Below are positions 27,283 through 36,681 of a stretch of DNA of 40,873 nt, one piece after another (position 1 is the stretch's first letter; each line of letters begins with the position of its first letter). The stretch comes from an uncultured Spartobacteria bacterium (GTDB lineage Bacteria > Verrucomicrobiota > Verrucomicrobiia > Chthoniobacterales > UBA6821). Under the pieces are notes generated by a model that ran no database searches, was not told the DNA's origin, and saw nothing but the letters and a program-made list of their open reading frames with translations. The position numbers and the translations under genes are program-made. The stretch is taken from positions 1 to 40,873 of the forward strand of contig CAIPWR010000109.1 of NCBI GenBank assembly GCA_903868795.1, in the 5' to 3' direction.

Positions 27283-28227
27283 TTAGCGACTAAGTTCCAA
27301 CATCCTTCGCACCGACTTCTCGGCTTTGGCACGCAGGCCTTCCTCGAGAAGAATCTCGGGCTTCAGATCACGGAGGCAGAGGTAGAGCTTCTCGAGGGTA
27401 TTCCGTTTCATATAGCGGCACTCGGCGCAAGCGCAGGTGTCGGTAGGACCGGGAATAAAGACCTTGTCCGGGATCTCGCGACGCAGGCGGTGAAGCATTC
27501 CCTCTTCGGTGACGATGACGAAGGCGTTTGCGGGTGAAGTCTTGCAGTAGCTCACCATCTTCTCAGTCGAGCAGACTTCGTCTGCAAGGAGTCTCACGGC
27601 CTGAGGGCACTCGGGGTGGGCGACAACGAGAGCGTCGGGATGCTCACGCTTGGCCCGTTCGATGCTGTCGCGTGTATACTCCATGTGGACATAGCAGGAG
27701 CCCTGCCAGAGATCCATCGGACGACCGGTCTGCTCCATAACCCAGGCACCGAGATTCTGATCAGGGACGAAGAGAATGGGGCGGTCCGCAGGTGCTGCCT
27801 TGACGATCTTCACTGCGTTGCCGCTGGTGCAGATCACATCAGCCAGAGCCTTCACTCCGGCGCTGCAGTTGATGTAGGCAATGACGAAGTAGTTCTTCCC
27901 GGCGTGTTCTTGAAGAAAGGCCTCAAGCTTCTCGGCGGGGCAGGAATCGGAGAGAGAGCAGCCGGCATCCATGTCGGGAATAACAACAGTCTTTGACGGA
28001 CTGAGGATTTTTGCCGTCTCACCCATGAAGTGGACTCCGCAGAAGACGATGACGTCCGCATCGGTCTCTGCGGCCTTCTGGCTCAGGCCGAGGGAATCAC
28101 CGACGAAATCGGCAACATTCTGGATCTCCTCAATCTGGTAGTTGTGCGCCAGAATGACGGCATTCCGCTCCTTCTTGAGTCTCAGAATTTCTGCGACAAG
28201 ATCGGTGGGATGGTAGGAAGAAGTCAT
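27283..28227 (-). CDS. nadA: quinolinate synthase
   Basis: A 4Fe-4S enzyme that condenses iminoaspartate with dihydroxyacetone phosphate to quinolinate in NAD synthesis. It has 314 residues, in the range of the shorter NadA type. Conserved segments are ILAHNYQIEEIQ, GDSLGLSQ, FCGVHFMGETAKILSP, the Cys in YINCSAGVKA (121), HPECP (Cys207) and TCACAECRYMKRN near 264-275; three of these cysteines are the expected cluster ligands. A small hairpin (ATCGC-TTT-GCGAT, 27271-27283) overlaps the stop codon. The start lies 13 bp from the arm of the GxxExxY cassette. nadB and nadC are not in the window. Confidence 0.95.
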   Translation of the reverse strand: MTSSYHPTDLVAEILRLKKERNAVILAHNYQIEEIQNVADFVGDSLGLSQKAAETDADVIVFCGVHFMGETAKILSPSKTVVIPDMDAGCSLSDSCPAEKLEAFLQEHAGKNYFVIAYINCSAGVKALADVICTSGNAVKIVKAAPADRPILFVPDQNLGAWVMEQTGRPMDLWQGSCYVHMEYTRDSIERAKREHPDALVVAHPECPQAVRLLADEVCSTEKMVSYCKTSPANAFVIVTEEGMLHRLRREIPDKVFIPGPTDTCACAECRYMKRNTLEKLYLCLRDLKPEILLEEGLRAKAEKSVRRMLELSR

Positions 28228-28239
28228 GCAGATGATTTA

Positions 28240-28678
28240 ATATGGAATTCAGGAATTCAGGAAAAAGACAAAGAAGATGAAGGGTTGGAATCCAAGCCTA
28301 CTCTTTTGATGGTCAGGGGCATCGATGAAAAGTTGAGAATGATGCCTGATGTCGCCTTTGCAGCTTTTACGTAGGAGCGGACAACAGAGTAATGTATCGG
28401 ATCGATCTCCTTAACGGTTTTCAATTCGAGAACTAGTTTTCCATCAATGAAGAGGTCTAAGCGATGTTCTCCGATCTTCCGATTGCGATAGGTGATTTCG
28501 ATGGTTTTCTGGCGTTCATAGGGAACGCCAAGAATGTCCAGTTCAATGCAGAGAGCTTCTTCGTAAAATGACTCAAGAAATCCAGGGCCGAGAGTACGAT
28601 GAACTTCGATAGCGGCTCCAATCGCTCGCTGGCTCAGTTCCTCATCCTTTAGTTTTCCTGATTTCCTGAGTTCCACAT
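28240..28678. repeat. inverted-repeat cassette around the GxxExxY gene
   Basis: Two 26-bp arms (28240-28265 and 28653-28678) are inverted copies, 23 of 26 matching; the core is GGAACTCAGGAAATCAGGAA. They enclose a single gene whose first and last codons lie in the arms. The cassette fills the gap between nadA (13 bp away) and acnA (14 bp away). The same arms without a gene occur at 10053-10158. Confidence 0.78.
28257..28676 (-). CDS. GxxExxY family protein (PD-(D/E)XK nuclease-like)
   Basis: A 139-residue protein of the GxxExxY family (PF13366). The naming motif is in GPGFLESFYEEAL, preceded by AIGAAIEVHRTL. RLDLFIDGKLVLELKTV gives the D...ExK arrangement of PD-(D/E)XK nucleases. No ATG is available; GTG at 28676 or TTG two codons earlier are the likely starts. 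The first codons (VELRKSGK) are read directly from one inverted-repeat arm and the stop from the other. Proteins of this family are common in the PVC group and in metagenomes, but no activity is established to my knowledge. Confidence 0.85.
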   Translation of the reverse strand: MELRKSGKLKDEELSQRAIGAAIEVHRTLGPGFLESFYEEALCIELDILGVPYERQKTIEITYRNRKIGEHRLDLFIDGKLVLELKTVKEIDPIHYSVVRSYVKAAKATSGIILNFSSMPLTIKRVGLDSNPSSSLSFS

Positions 28679-28692
28679 TCAATGATCCCCGC

Positions 28693-31494
28693 CTACTTCG
28701 CCTCGTTGATGAGTTGGCGAAGGATGAAGGGGAGGATACCGCCGTGGCGGTAGTAGTCGACCTCGATCGGGGTGTCGATGCGGACCTTGACGGTGACATC
28801 CAGTGAGGAGCCATCCTTGTGGGTGATCCTGACAACCAGATCCTGACGTGGCTTGAGATCCTCGCCGAGGCCGATGATGTCATAGCTCTCAGTGCCATCA
28901 AGACTCAAGGTCTGGGCCGTGGTACCCTCTTGGAACTGAAGAGGAAGGATGCCCATGCCGACGAGGTTGGAGCGATGGATTCGCTCGTAGCTGGCAGCGA
29001 TGACAGCCTTCACCCCGAGGAGGCGGGTGCCCTTGGCAGCCCAATCACGACTGCTGCCTGTGCCGTACTCCTGACCCGCGATGATGACGAGAGGTGTCTT
29101 TTCGGCCTGATACTTGTGAGAGGCGTCGAAGATGCTCATCCGCTCGCCATCTGGCTGGTGCAGGGTTTCTCCACCCTCGACGCCGGGAAGCATGAGGTTC
29201 TTGATACGAACATTGGCAAAGGTGCCGCGGGTCATGATGCGGTCATTGCCACGGCGGCTGCCGTAGCTGTTGAAATCATCCTTGGTGACGTTGTGTTCAC
29301 TGAGGAAGCGACCTGCGGGGGACTTCTCCTTGATGGCTCCGGCAGGGGAGATGTGATCGGTCGTGACGGAGTCGCCGAAGATGCCGAGGGCACGCGCTCC
29401 GGAGATCGGGGTGATGGTACCAGCCTCCATGCCGAAGTTCTCGAAGAACGGAGGCTCCTGGATGTAGGTGCTCTTGGTGTCCCACTCGTAGATGGCACCC
29501 GTGGGAGCGCTGATTTCGTTCCACTTCGGATTCTGTCCGGCGAAGTTGCCGTAGAGGGTGGCGAACATTTCTGGAGTGAGGGCGCTGCGGAGCGTGTCGC
29601 GGATCTCTGCGAGGCTGGGCCAGATGTCCTTCAGGAAGACATCCTGTCCCTCCTTGCCCTTGCCGATCGGTTCCTTGTCGAAGTCGATATCGACACGACC
29701 CGCGAGAGCAAAGGCGACGACCAGCGGTGGGGACATCAGGAAGTTGGCCTTGATGTTCTGATGGATACGGGCTTCGAAGTTGCGGTTGCCTGAGAGGACG
29801 GCTGCAGCGACGAGATCCTTGTCAACGATGGCCTTCTCCACCTCGGGATTGAGCGGGCCGGAGTTTCCGATGCAGGTGGTGCAACCGTAACCAACGGTTT
29901 GGAAGCCAAGCTTGTCAAAGTAAGGCTGAAGGCCTGTTTTTTCGAGGTATGCGGTGACGACACGGGAGCCTGGTGCGAGTGAGGTCTTCACCGTGGGATC
30001 CATTTCCAGCCCGGCTTCGACGGCCTTTTTCGCAAGGAGCCCTGCTGCGAGCATGACGCTGGGGTTGCTGGTGTTGGTACAGCTGGTAATAGCCGCAATG
30101 AGGACGGAGCCGTTGCGGATCACGCTCTTGCTGTCATGTCCTTTGTGGTAAGGCGATTCAGGCATCTGGTGGACGGCATCAGGCGTAGGCCGATCGCTGA
30201 TCATCTCCTCCTCATCGGCAGGGATTGTTGGATTGCGACGGGCCACCAAGGCCTCGGCTGTGAGTGCGCCACCATCCTTGCCATACCCCCCCTCGGCGAC
30301 TGACTTGGTGAGAAGTTCGTGGAAGGTGGAGCGGAGTTGGGGAAGATCGATGCGGTCCTGGGGACGCTTCGGGCCGGCAACGCTAGGAACAACCGTCGCG
30401 AGGTCGAGTTCGAGATCGACGCTGTAGTCGATCTCTCCCTTGCGGGGCATGCCGAACATCCCTTGTGCCTTGAAGTAGTTCTCGAAGGCGCTGCACTCCC
30501 CCTCGGTACGGCCTGTGGCACGCAGGAAGGCGACGGATTCGGAATCAACGGGGAAGATACCCATGGTGGCTCCATATTCTGGAGCCATGTTGGCGATGGT
30601 GGCACGATCAGGGAGAGGGAGCGACTCGGCACCCTCGCCATAGAACTCGACGAACTTGCCGACGACCTTAGCAGCGCGGAGCATCTGGGTGACGCGGAGT
30701 GCAAGGTCGGTGGCGGTGACTCCCTCGCTGAGTTTGCCGGTGAGATGAACGCCGACAACCTCCGGAGTGAGGAAATAGACGGGCTGGCCGAGCATTCCAG
30801 CCTCGGCCTCGATGCCGCCGACACCCCACCCGACGACGCCAAGGCCGTTGATCATGGTGGTATGGGAGTCCGTGCCGACAAGACTGTCGGGGTAATAGAC
30901 TCCGCCGGAGTGGAGAACGCCACGGGCGAGGTACTCAAGGTTCACCTGGTGGACGATACCGATGCCAGGAGGAACCACGCCGAAGGTCTCGAAGGCCTGC
31001 TGGCCCCACTTGAGAAATTCGTAGCGCTCACGGTTGCGCTTGAACTCCATGTCGAGGTTCAGCTTCATCGCGTCGGCCCAGCCGTAATAGTCGACCTGCA
31101 CAGAGTGATCGACGACGAGATCAACGGGAACAAGCGGTTCGATGATGCCAGGCTTCCCGCCAAGGCGCGCCACGGCGCTGCGCATCGCGGCGAGATCGAC
31201 GAGAAGAGGAACACCAGTGAAGTCCTGCAGAACGATACGCGCCACGACGAAGGGGATCTCCTCAGGGGCGGGAGCTTTGGCATTCCAAGCTGCAAGCGCC
31301 TTCACATCCTTGTCGTGAACCTTTTTGCCATCGCAGTTGCGAAGAACCGACTCCAGCACCACGCGGATCGAGAAGGGAAGGCGGGAGATCTTACCCACGC
31401 CTTGCTCCTCAAGAGCGGGGAGGGAGTAATAAGAGGCGCTGGTTCCTTTTGTGGGCTCGAAGCTGCGGAGTGTATTGAACGGGTCGGTGCTCAT
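28693..31494 (-). CDS. acnA: aconitate hydratase A
   Basis: Interconverts citrate and isocitrate in the TCA cycle; the AcnA/IRP1 type, with 933 residues. The iron-sulfur ligands are in the typical places: SCTNTSNP and [13 protein letters not shown]. Other conserved parts are [69 protein letters not shown] and the C-terminal [20 protein letters not shown]. Its end lies 16 bp from the GxxExxY start. A leader of about 40 bp separates it from the peroxiredoxin gene upstream, so the two could be co-transcribed. Confidence 0.97.
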   Translation of the reverse strand: MSTDPFNTLRSFEPTKGTSASYYSLPALEEQGVGKISRLPFSIRVVLESVLRNCDGKKVHDKDVKALAAWNAKAPAPEEIPFVVARIVLQDFTGVPLLVDLAAMRSAVARLGGKPGIIEPLVPVDLVVDHSVQVDYYGWADAMKLNLDMEFKRNRERYEFLKWGQQAFETFGVVPPGIGIVHQVNLEYLARGVLHSGGVYYPDSLVGTDSHTTMINGLGVVGWGVGGIEAEAGMLGQPVYFLTPEVVGVHLTGKLSEGVTATDLALRVTQMLRAAKVVGKFVEFYGEGAESLPLPDRATIANMAPEYGATMGIFPVDSESVAFLRATGRTEGECSAFENYFKAQGMFGMPRKGEIDYSVDLELDLATVVPSVAGPKRPQDRIDLPQLRSTFHELLTKSVAEGGYGKDGGALTAEALVARRNPTIPADEEEMISDRPTPDAVHQMPESPYHKGHDSKSVIRNGSVLIAAITSCTNTSNPSVMLAAGLLAKKAVEAGLEMDPTVKTSLAPGSRVVTAYLEKTGLQPYFDKLGFQTVGYGCTTCIGNSGPLNPEVEKAIVDKDLVAAAVLSGNRNFEARIHQNIKANFLMSPPLVVAFALAGRVDIDFDKEPIGKGKEGQDVFLKDIWPSLAEIRDTLRSALTPEMFATLYGNFAGQNPKWNEISAPTGAIYEWDTKSTYIQEPPFFENFGMEAGTITPISGARALGIFGDSVTTDHISPAGAIKEKSPAGRFLSEHNVTKDDFNSYGSRRGNDRIMTRGTFANVRIKNLMLPGVEGGETLHQPDGERMSIFDASHKYQAEKTPLVIIAGQEYGTGSSRDWAAKGTRLLGVKAVIAASYERIHRSNLVGMGILPLQFQEGTTAQTLSLDGTESYDIIGLGEDLKPRQDLVVRITHKDGSSLDVTVKVRIDTPIEVDYYRHGGILPFILRQLINEAK

Positions 31495-31536
31495 GGATGA
31501 TCGGATCTCGGGAATGGGTGATGGGTGAAAGATAGG

Positions 31537-32028
31537 TTACTTCAGCTCTGCGAGTTTGGCCTGGATCTTGGCAAAGTCGGGGAGTTGCTTCGGATCTTCG
31601 TTCGACTCGGCGTACTGGATGATTCCTGCGCGGTCGATGAGGAAGGCGGAGCGTTTGGCGACTCCACCCATGCCAAGACCGATCTGAGGAAGGAAGCTCT
31701 CGTAAGCGATTCCGTAAGCCTTGGCGACGGCATGCTCGTAATCGCTCAGGAGAGGGATTGTGATCGCTTCCTTTTGCGCCCATGCCTGCTGGGCAAAGGG
31801 ATTGTCTCCACTGATACCGTAGACGGTGCAGTCGAGTGAATCATAGGCTCCGATCCCCTTGCTGATCTCGCAAAGTTCGGTGGTGCAGACTCCGGTGAAG
31901 GCCATGGGAACGAAGAGCAAGAGGATGTTCTTCTTGCCGATCTCAGCGGAGAGTGTGACTTGTTTGGGGCCCTCGGCGGTGGCGGTGGAAAGGGTGAAAT
32001 CGGGGGCTTTTGTACCGGTGGTGATCAT
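31537..32028 (-). CDS. peroxiredoxin (AhpE/Bcp-like thiol peroxidase)
   Basis: A 163-residue thioredoxin-fold peroxidase that reduces peroxides. The peroxidatic site P41-x3-T45-x2-C48 is intact in PMAFTGVCTTELC. A second cysteine at 53 sits within the same helix, and no distant resolving cysteine is present, so recycling may use an external thiol. It follows the lipoprotein and fusion-protein genes on the same strand and precedes acnA, whose oxygen-sensitive cluster may benefit from peroxide removal; that link is inference. Confidence 0.9.
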   Translation of the reverse strand: MITTGTKAPDFTLSTATAEGPKQVTLSAEIGKKNILLLFVPMAFTGVCTTELCEISKGIGAYDSLDCTVYGISGDNPFAQQAWAQKEAITIPLLSDYEHAVAKAYGIAYESFLPQIGLGMGGVAKRSAFLIDRAGIIQYAESNEDPKQLPDFAKIQAKLAELK

Positions 32029-32085
32029 ATTGGAAAGTTTGAAGGATGAGGGTTGAAGTATGAAAGGTCGTTGAAGACTGATATC

Positions 32086-33432
32086 TTACTGATTTGTCGT
32101 TGGGGATGGAAGAGTAGAGGTTGATTGTGGCAGTGAAGCAGCAGGATTTGTGCCAGATGGAGAATTTGTCGGCGAAGGGATCTCCGGTGAGGGGGAGGGC
32201 ACGGGAGTCGGAGTAGGCCACGGCTTTTCCAGGGAGGTCCATTCGTGCCAGGGCGCCGTGTCGCTTCCTCCGAGCTCCTTCCAGAGAGAATGACAGCGCT
32301 CCGACCAATGAGCGTAATCAGGAGCGGCAAATGGTTTCTCGGCAGTTCCCGGGAAGACAAGATAGACGACTTCGGGGCGACTCATGGGACGCCTGTCGGC
32401 TCCGGAATCGGGTAAAATTTCACGACAGATCCGCAGGGAGGCCTCTCCGATTTTAGAATTCGGTCCGAGATCGCCCAGGATAGCTGGGTAGAGGGTGCCC
32501 TTTGCTATGACGACCGCGTAGTCGCCGATACCGGGTTGACCAGGGGATTTTCCCACCATGAAGGAGGGCAGCACAATAAAAGGATCCGCGGTTCCTGAAA
32601 GAAAGCTCCACCGCTTCAACTCAGCGATGGTGGCTTTGGCGGCCGTGGAACGAGCCTCGAGCGAGGATTTTTGCAGGGCACTCATGGTTCCGCTTCCGAG
32701 TTCTGCCTCGGTGAGAGCGAGTTGGGAGACCTCTTCCCGGAGGCAAGGGTTGGGTCGGTCGCTCTTTTTTGCCCAGCGATAATTGGTCTGAGGCTGGTAG
32801 GTGAGCGAGAGTCGGTCGAGGGGGAGGTTCCGGTCGCCATCGGATCCATCCGTATTCACATTCATGATTGCCTGTATGAAGAGGGCGCGGCGGGAGTTTC
32901 CCGAGTGATTCAGATCGAGGATGTCGAGGATGGTCTGGCAGTCAAAGAGTGAGTCGCGGTAGGGTAGGCGCTGGAGTTGTCCCAGATTGTTTCGAAGTGA
33001 TTTCTCCTTATGGTCAAGGAGTGCGGCAAAATCAGGAGAGAGGACCGCATTGTTCAACAGGGAGTTGAGGTTCGGGAGCAACTCGGTAATCTCCGGTGTG
33101 GCGGCTTGCAGATCAGCAATGGTAGTTGCGGCCCTGGGCCAACGGACATGCAGAGTGATGTCCATTTTATAAGAGTTGCTATCCGATCCGACGACAAGGG
33201 CCCTTTCCTGTGAGGGACTGCAATCGACGCTGCTCTTCAGAATAATTCCATTGAAAAGCTTGGCGGTGTCGTAATTTTTACGAGGAAGGATCGGAATGGG
33301 AGAAGCCGCGGGTGTTGGATGTCCGTTTTCCAGATTAGAACTCTGTTTTCTTGAGCATCCGAGAGGAAGAAGAAAGAGCACCAATGCTCCGGCCATGCAA
33401 CCTCGCATGAGGTGAGTTTTTTGAGCCAGCAT
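32086..33432 (-). CDS. putative lipoprotein of unknown function
   Basis: A 448-residue protein with a lipoprotein signal peptide: a hydrophobic stretch leading to the lipobox LPLGC near residue 26. I start at the ATG at 33432; a TTG at 33480 overlaps the upstream stop but would put 16 extra basic residues before the signal. The mature part begins with a Pro-rich linker. A middle region of about 300 residues follows with no motif I recognise, then a Pro/Ser/Thr-rich tail of about 50 residues (PTPTPVPSPSPEIPSP), typical of wall-spanning or disordered segments. It lies directly after the transporter-thioesterase fusion and is probably co-transcribed. Confidence 0.7.
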   Translation of the reverse strand: MLAQKTHLMRGCMAGALVLFLLPLGCSRKQSSNLENGHPTPAASPIPILPRKNYDTAKLFNGIILKSSVDCSPSQERALVVGSDSNSYKMDITLHVRWPRAATTIADLQAATPEITELLPNLNSLLNNAVLSPDFAALLDHKEKSLRNNLGQLQRLPYRDSLFDCQTILDILDLNHSGNSRRALFIQAIMNVNTDGSDGDRNLPLDRLSLTYQPQTNYRWAKKSDRPNPCLREEVSQLALTEAELGSGTMSALQKSSLEARSTAAKATIAELKRWSFLSGTADPFIVLPSFMVGKSPGQPGIGDYAVVIAKGTLYPAILGDLGPNSKIGEASLRICREILPDSGADRRPMSRPEVVYLVFPGTAEKPFAAPDYAHWSERCHSLWKELGGSDTAPWHEWTSLEKPWPTPTPVPSPSPEIPSPTNSPSGTNPAASLPQSTSTLPSPTTNQ

Positions 33433-33476
33433 GGAATGAAATCTGCGCCTCCTCAAGAATCCCTCAGGGAGTGCTA

Positions 33477-35324
33477 TCAAAGGTAGGCTAGAAAGGAGCC
33501 CATAACATCCCCTGGTATGTCGATCATCTTGTAATCCGTTGAGGAGACGAAAAGGAGGCTCTGACTTCCCTTGCCAAGTTGGTTGCCAGCGGAATCATAG
33601 ATTTCATGCTCGAGGGTCACGAATTTACGATTATGACCAGCCACACGAATCTTCACGCTGACGGTCTCAAACTCCTTGGTCTCCCGTACGAACTTATGTT
33701 CAAAGGAGCGGGTCAGGATGTAGAATGGAGTCTCCTTGAGATTGAACTTTGGCATCACCTTGTTGAAGAAGAGTTCGCGGGTCTTGCCAACCCACATGGC
33801 ATACATGCCGAAGTAGACATTTCCCACGGAGTTGGTATCGGCGTAGGTGGCGATGAAGGAGTGGACGAACCACTTGTCCTCAAAGTGTCCCGAGATGTCA
33901 TGGGTGCCGGTCGGTGCTGGAGTAAGGATTGTACCAACAGGGGTGAGGGGAACAACGGATGCGGTGGAGGGTTGTTCCAATTCCTCGGAATCGGTCGTAA
34001 AATCCTCTCCGGTGAAGGGCTTGATCATCAGCCAGATGACATAGCCCAGCGGTAGTAGTGATGCCAGAATCTGGAACATGGGGTCATGCAAAAAGTAGCC
34101 ATAGGCAAAAATCACCACCGCCAGAGATCCGATGCAGAACATCTTGATCTGGGGGATGACATTCACAGGCCCATTCATGAAGGCGCGCCCGATGGCCAGA
34201 GCCGAGTAACCGACGAAGAATGTCGCAAAGAAGATCATGAAATATTCCAACTCGATGCCGATTGCCGCACCGATCACGGCAATCAGGGCGCACAGGATGA
34301 AGGTGGGGATCGGCGAGGTGATCAGTTTCTGCGGGATCAGGGCGAAGATGGGGTTCTTGCTCCTGCTGGCGTTGCTCTTGAAGAACCACTCAAGAGCGAT
34401 GTAGCCGCTATCAAGCGTGGTAAGGATGCAGCCGCCTAGAAATACGAGATACGAGCCGAGCAGCCAGGCATTCACCGGAGGCTGGCTGAAGACGCGGGTG
34501 AGCAGCGACTGGGCGTAAGGATAGCCTGCAAGCCCTTTCTGAATGAATGCGGCGCCGCTTCCCTCCATCGCCCAAAGAGCCAGGATTCCATGAAAGAGAA
34601 GAATCGCTCCGAAGAGTGTCGCTCCCACGGCATACGAAGCCGTGATGGAGGTGTTTTCCCTCCGCATCTGGATGGCCCTCTGCCATTGCTGAAGATCCAG
34701 CCAAGGGCCCACGATAAAGCCGATGCAGATAGGGATCACATAACCCCAGAAATTCCAGTCATGAGTCGGCAGTAAACTCGGGCGATGGAGACCGCGGAAG
34801 TAGGGGGATCCTAGCTCGGCGATGATGATGACCACGCACGCAATGATCAGTGCGAGGAAGGCTGCGTGGCTGTATTTGATCCGTCGGATGGAGAACTCCT
34901 CACCGAAGAGAATGCCTGCAGCCAGAATAATGAGAGCCGTCAGCGGCAGGTAGAGGGAGTCAGGTTTGAGTCCCAGCGGCTGCCATCCATAACGGATCAA
35001 TGCGAAAATCGTGAGTGAGAGCGCGATGATCTGGTAGAGGAAGAACACCAGTCGGAAGGGACGCGACCAGTTGTTGAAAAATGCGGCCAAGCTTTCCGAG
35101 CCGGCATGACGTTTGGCAATGTGATCGGCAACGGCTCCGAACAGAAAGAGGCCCAGGCAATTCGGGATCAAAAAGGTCAGGAGACCTGTCAGACCGAACT
35201 CAACGGTGAACTGAACGGAGAAAAAGAGTCCCAGTCCCCAGACCCAGGAGAGGGCGACTGTATTTCCCCAGAGGAGAACATTCAAAAAACGAAAGCGAGG
35301 AGCGGAGAGAGCGGGAGTAGCCAT
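33477..35324 (-). CDS. multi-pass transporter-like protein fused to a hotdog thioesterase domain
   Basis: A 615-residue two-part protein. Residues 1-435 hold about 12 membrane segments. FLIPNCLGLFLFG and IGFIVGPWLDLQQWQRA resemble sodium/solute symporter (SSS) family segments. A Pro/Thr-rich linker (440-475) leads to a cytosolic C-terminal domain (478-605). There YADTNSVGNVYFGMYAMWVG and KTRELFF match the hotdog thioesterase pattern, closest in my memory to the enediyne/polyketide type (TN-x-x-GNVYF, Arg516), while the central strand includes TLEHEIYDSAGNQLGKGSQS. No frameshift or internal stop separates the two parts. The family of the membrane half is a moderate call, the hotdog call stronger. 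The fusion suggests acyl-thioester hydrolysis tied to transport or sensing, which is inference. Confidence 0.72.
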   Translation of the reverse strand: MATPALSAPRFRFLNVLLWGNTVALSWVWGLGLFFSVQFTVEFGLTGLLTFLIPNCLGLFLFGAVADHIAKRHAGSESLAAFFNNWSRPFRLVFFLYQIIALSLTIFALIRYGWQPLGLKPDSLYLPLTALIILAAGILFGEEFSIRRIKYSHAAFLALIIACVVIIIAELGSPYFRGLHRPSLLPTHDWNFWGYVIPICIGFIVGPWLDLQQWQRAIQMRRENTSITASYAVGATLFGAILLFHGILALWAMEGSGAAFIQKGLAGYPYAQSLLTRVFSQPPVNAWLLGSYLVFLGGCILTTLDSGYIALEWFFKSNASRSKNPIFALIPQKLITSPIPTFILCALIAVIGAAIGIELEYFMIFFATFFVGYSALAIGRAFMNGPVNVIPQIKMFCIGSLAVVIFAYGYFLHDPMFQILASLLPLGYVIWLMIKPFTGEDFTTDSEELEQPSTASVVPLTPVGTILTPAPTGTHDISGHFEDKWFVHSFIATYADTNSVGNVYFGMYAMWVGKTRELFFNKVMPKFNLKETPFYILTRSFEHKFVRETKEFETVSVKIRVAGHNRKFVTLEHEIYDSAGNQLGKGSQSLLFVSSTDYKMIDIPGDVMGSFLAYL

Positions 35325-35468
35325 GGAGATTTCCAGACTCTAATGCCTGATTGACGGGTCTTCAATCTGAATGGGTGAATAGGGGGCTGGAAGATGATGG
35401 GAAGCCTATGCCCGTTGACTCCTCCCGTTCTTGCAATTGACCCTCAGTAAAGGCACGCTGATTCATTA

Positions 35469-35485
35469 CCACCAGTCCTTGGTGG
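35469..35485 (+). promoter_or_regulatory. stem-loop in the leader of the LptF/LptG-like gene
   Basis: CCACCA (35469-35474), loop GTCCT, TGGTGG (35480-35485) is a perfect 6-bp stem ending 21 bases before the TTG start. It is in the divergent spacer (35325-35506), which should also hold promoters for both genes. It could be a leader structure or the dyad of a regulator site. Confidence 0.35.
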
Positions 35486-35506
35486 AGTTTCCTTTCTCCT
35501 TAATCC

Positions 35507-36613
35507 TTGAAAATCCTAGACCGCTATCTTCTGACCGCCCTCGGTGTGGCGACCCTGATGGGTGTTGCCTTGCTGAGTCTGGTGCTGGTTCTTGGAAATG
35601 TCTTCAAGGAGATGCTCGATCTGCTGATCAATCACAGTGTCCCCCTTGAGACGGTTCTGGGGTTCATCGCCTTTGTTCTCCCCTTCTCGATGACCTTCAC
35701 CATCCCGTGGGGGTTTCTCACGGCTGTACTGTTGGTGTTCGGGCGTCTCTCGGCAGATAATGAAATCATCGCCCTGCGCGCCAACGGGGTGAGTTTTCCG
35801 AGGGTCTTCATCCCGGTTCTAGCAATGGCTCTCCTGCTTGTCGGAGTCTGTTTCTGGATCAATACCGATGTTGCGCCTCGAGCCCAATACTCAATGCTGA
35901 CCTCCTTGTTCCGGATTGCCACGAGCAATCCTGTCTCGATGTTTCAGCCTGATGAAGTGGTTGATCAGTTTCCTGATCGTAGGATCTTCGTGGGAGGGAG
36001 AGAGGGTGATCTCATGAAGAATCTGGTGGTCGTGGAACTCGATGACAAGGGCTCTCCGTCAAAAGTAGTCTTTGCAAAGACCGGCACTCTCACCACGGAC
36101 TCCGAGAATCATCGGCTTCTCCTGAGGGTGCAGGATGCTCATTTTGAGCAACGGGACAACAGGGATTCTCAGAATGTTGCCTTGATCCGTCAGGGGATCA
36201 CGATGAAGGAGGGAGTCTTTCCGATGTCGATCCAGAAGCTGCTGGATCAAAAGAAAAGAGGGAAGCCGCTCACGTCGCATACACTTCGGGAGCTTTTTGA
36301 GGCAATTGCCCAACCTGACTGCCCGCGTCGGCTTGCCTATCAAGTGGAGGTCAGTAAGCGATTCTCGCTCTCCCTAGCCGCCCTTGCCTTCGCACTGATT
36401 GCCGTTCCCTTGGGCATCACCGCCCATCGCAAGGAGACCTCCGTGGGATTTGCCCTGAGTCTCGTGATTGCATTCGGATACTTCTTCCTGATCATCATCG
36501 CTGATACCTTCCACGAGAATCCTCATGCCATGCCTGTGCTGCTGGTCTGGCTTCCCAATCTCCTCTTCACGGGGCTTGGAATCTGGCTCTTCTCCCGCCT
36601 TGCCCGCCGTTAA
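35507..36613 (+). CDS. LptF/LptG family permease (YjgP/YjgQ)
   Basis: A 368-residue inner-membrane protein of the LPS-export permease family. The start (TTG, 35507) gives KILDRYLL, the typical N-terminus. Three membrane helices (about 10-30, 50-80, 100-122) lead to a large periplasmic beta-jellyroll domain (about 125-270), then three more helices with LSLAALAFALIAVPLGITAH and an FLIIIADTF segment. In E. coli LptF and LptG form a heterodimer with the ATPase LptB to extract LPS. Only one permease gene is seen here, so its partner must lie elsewhere, or it could act as a homodimer. A position effect with the neighbouring LOG-family gene is not obvious. Confidence 0.9.
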   Translation: MKILDRYLLTALGVATLMGVALLSLVLVLGNVFKEMLDLLINHSVPLETVLGFIAFVLPFSMTFTIPWGFLTAVLLVFGRLSADNEIIALRANGVSFPRVFIPVLAMALLLVGVCFWINTDVAPRAQYSMLTSLFRIATSNPVSMFQPDEVVDQFPDRRIFVGGREGDLMKNLVVVELDDKGSPSKVVFAKTGTLTTDSENHRLLLRVQDAHFEQRDNRDSQNVALIRQGITMKEGVFPMSIQKLLDQKKRGKPLTSHTLRELFEAIAQPDCPRRLAYQVEVSKRFSLSLAALAFALIAVPLGITAHRKETSVGFALSLVIAFGYFFLIIIADTFHENPHAMPVLLVWLPNLLFTGLGIWLFSRLARR

Positions 36614-36681
36614 GCGTTCCACTCTGTCGATCACTCCAATTCACTCCCTTCATCATCATGCCATCCTCCAAGGAACCTTCA

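Noticed and set aside
30319-31500. 393-codon open frame antisense to acnA
   Set aside because: It is the mirror frame of a GC-rich, strongly conserved gene; composition is unlike a folded protein and AcnA motifs on the other strand are complete.
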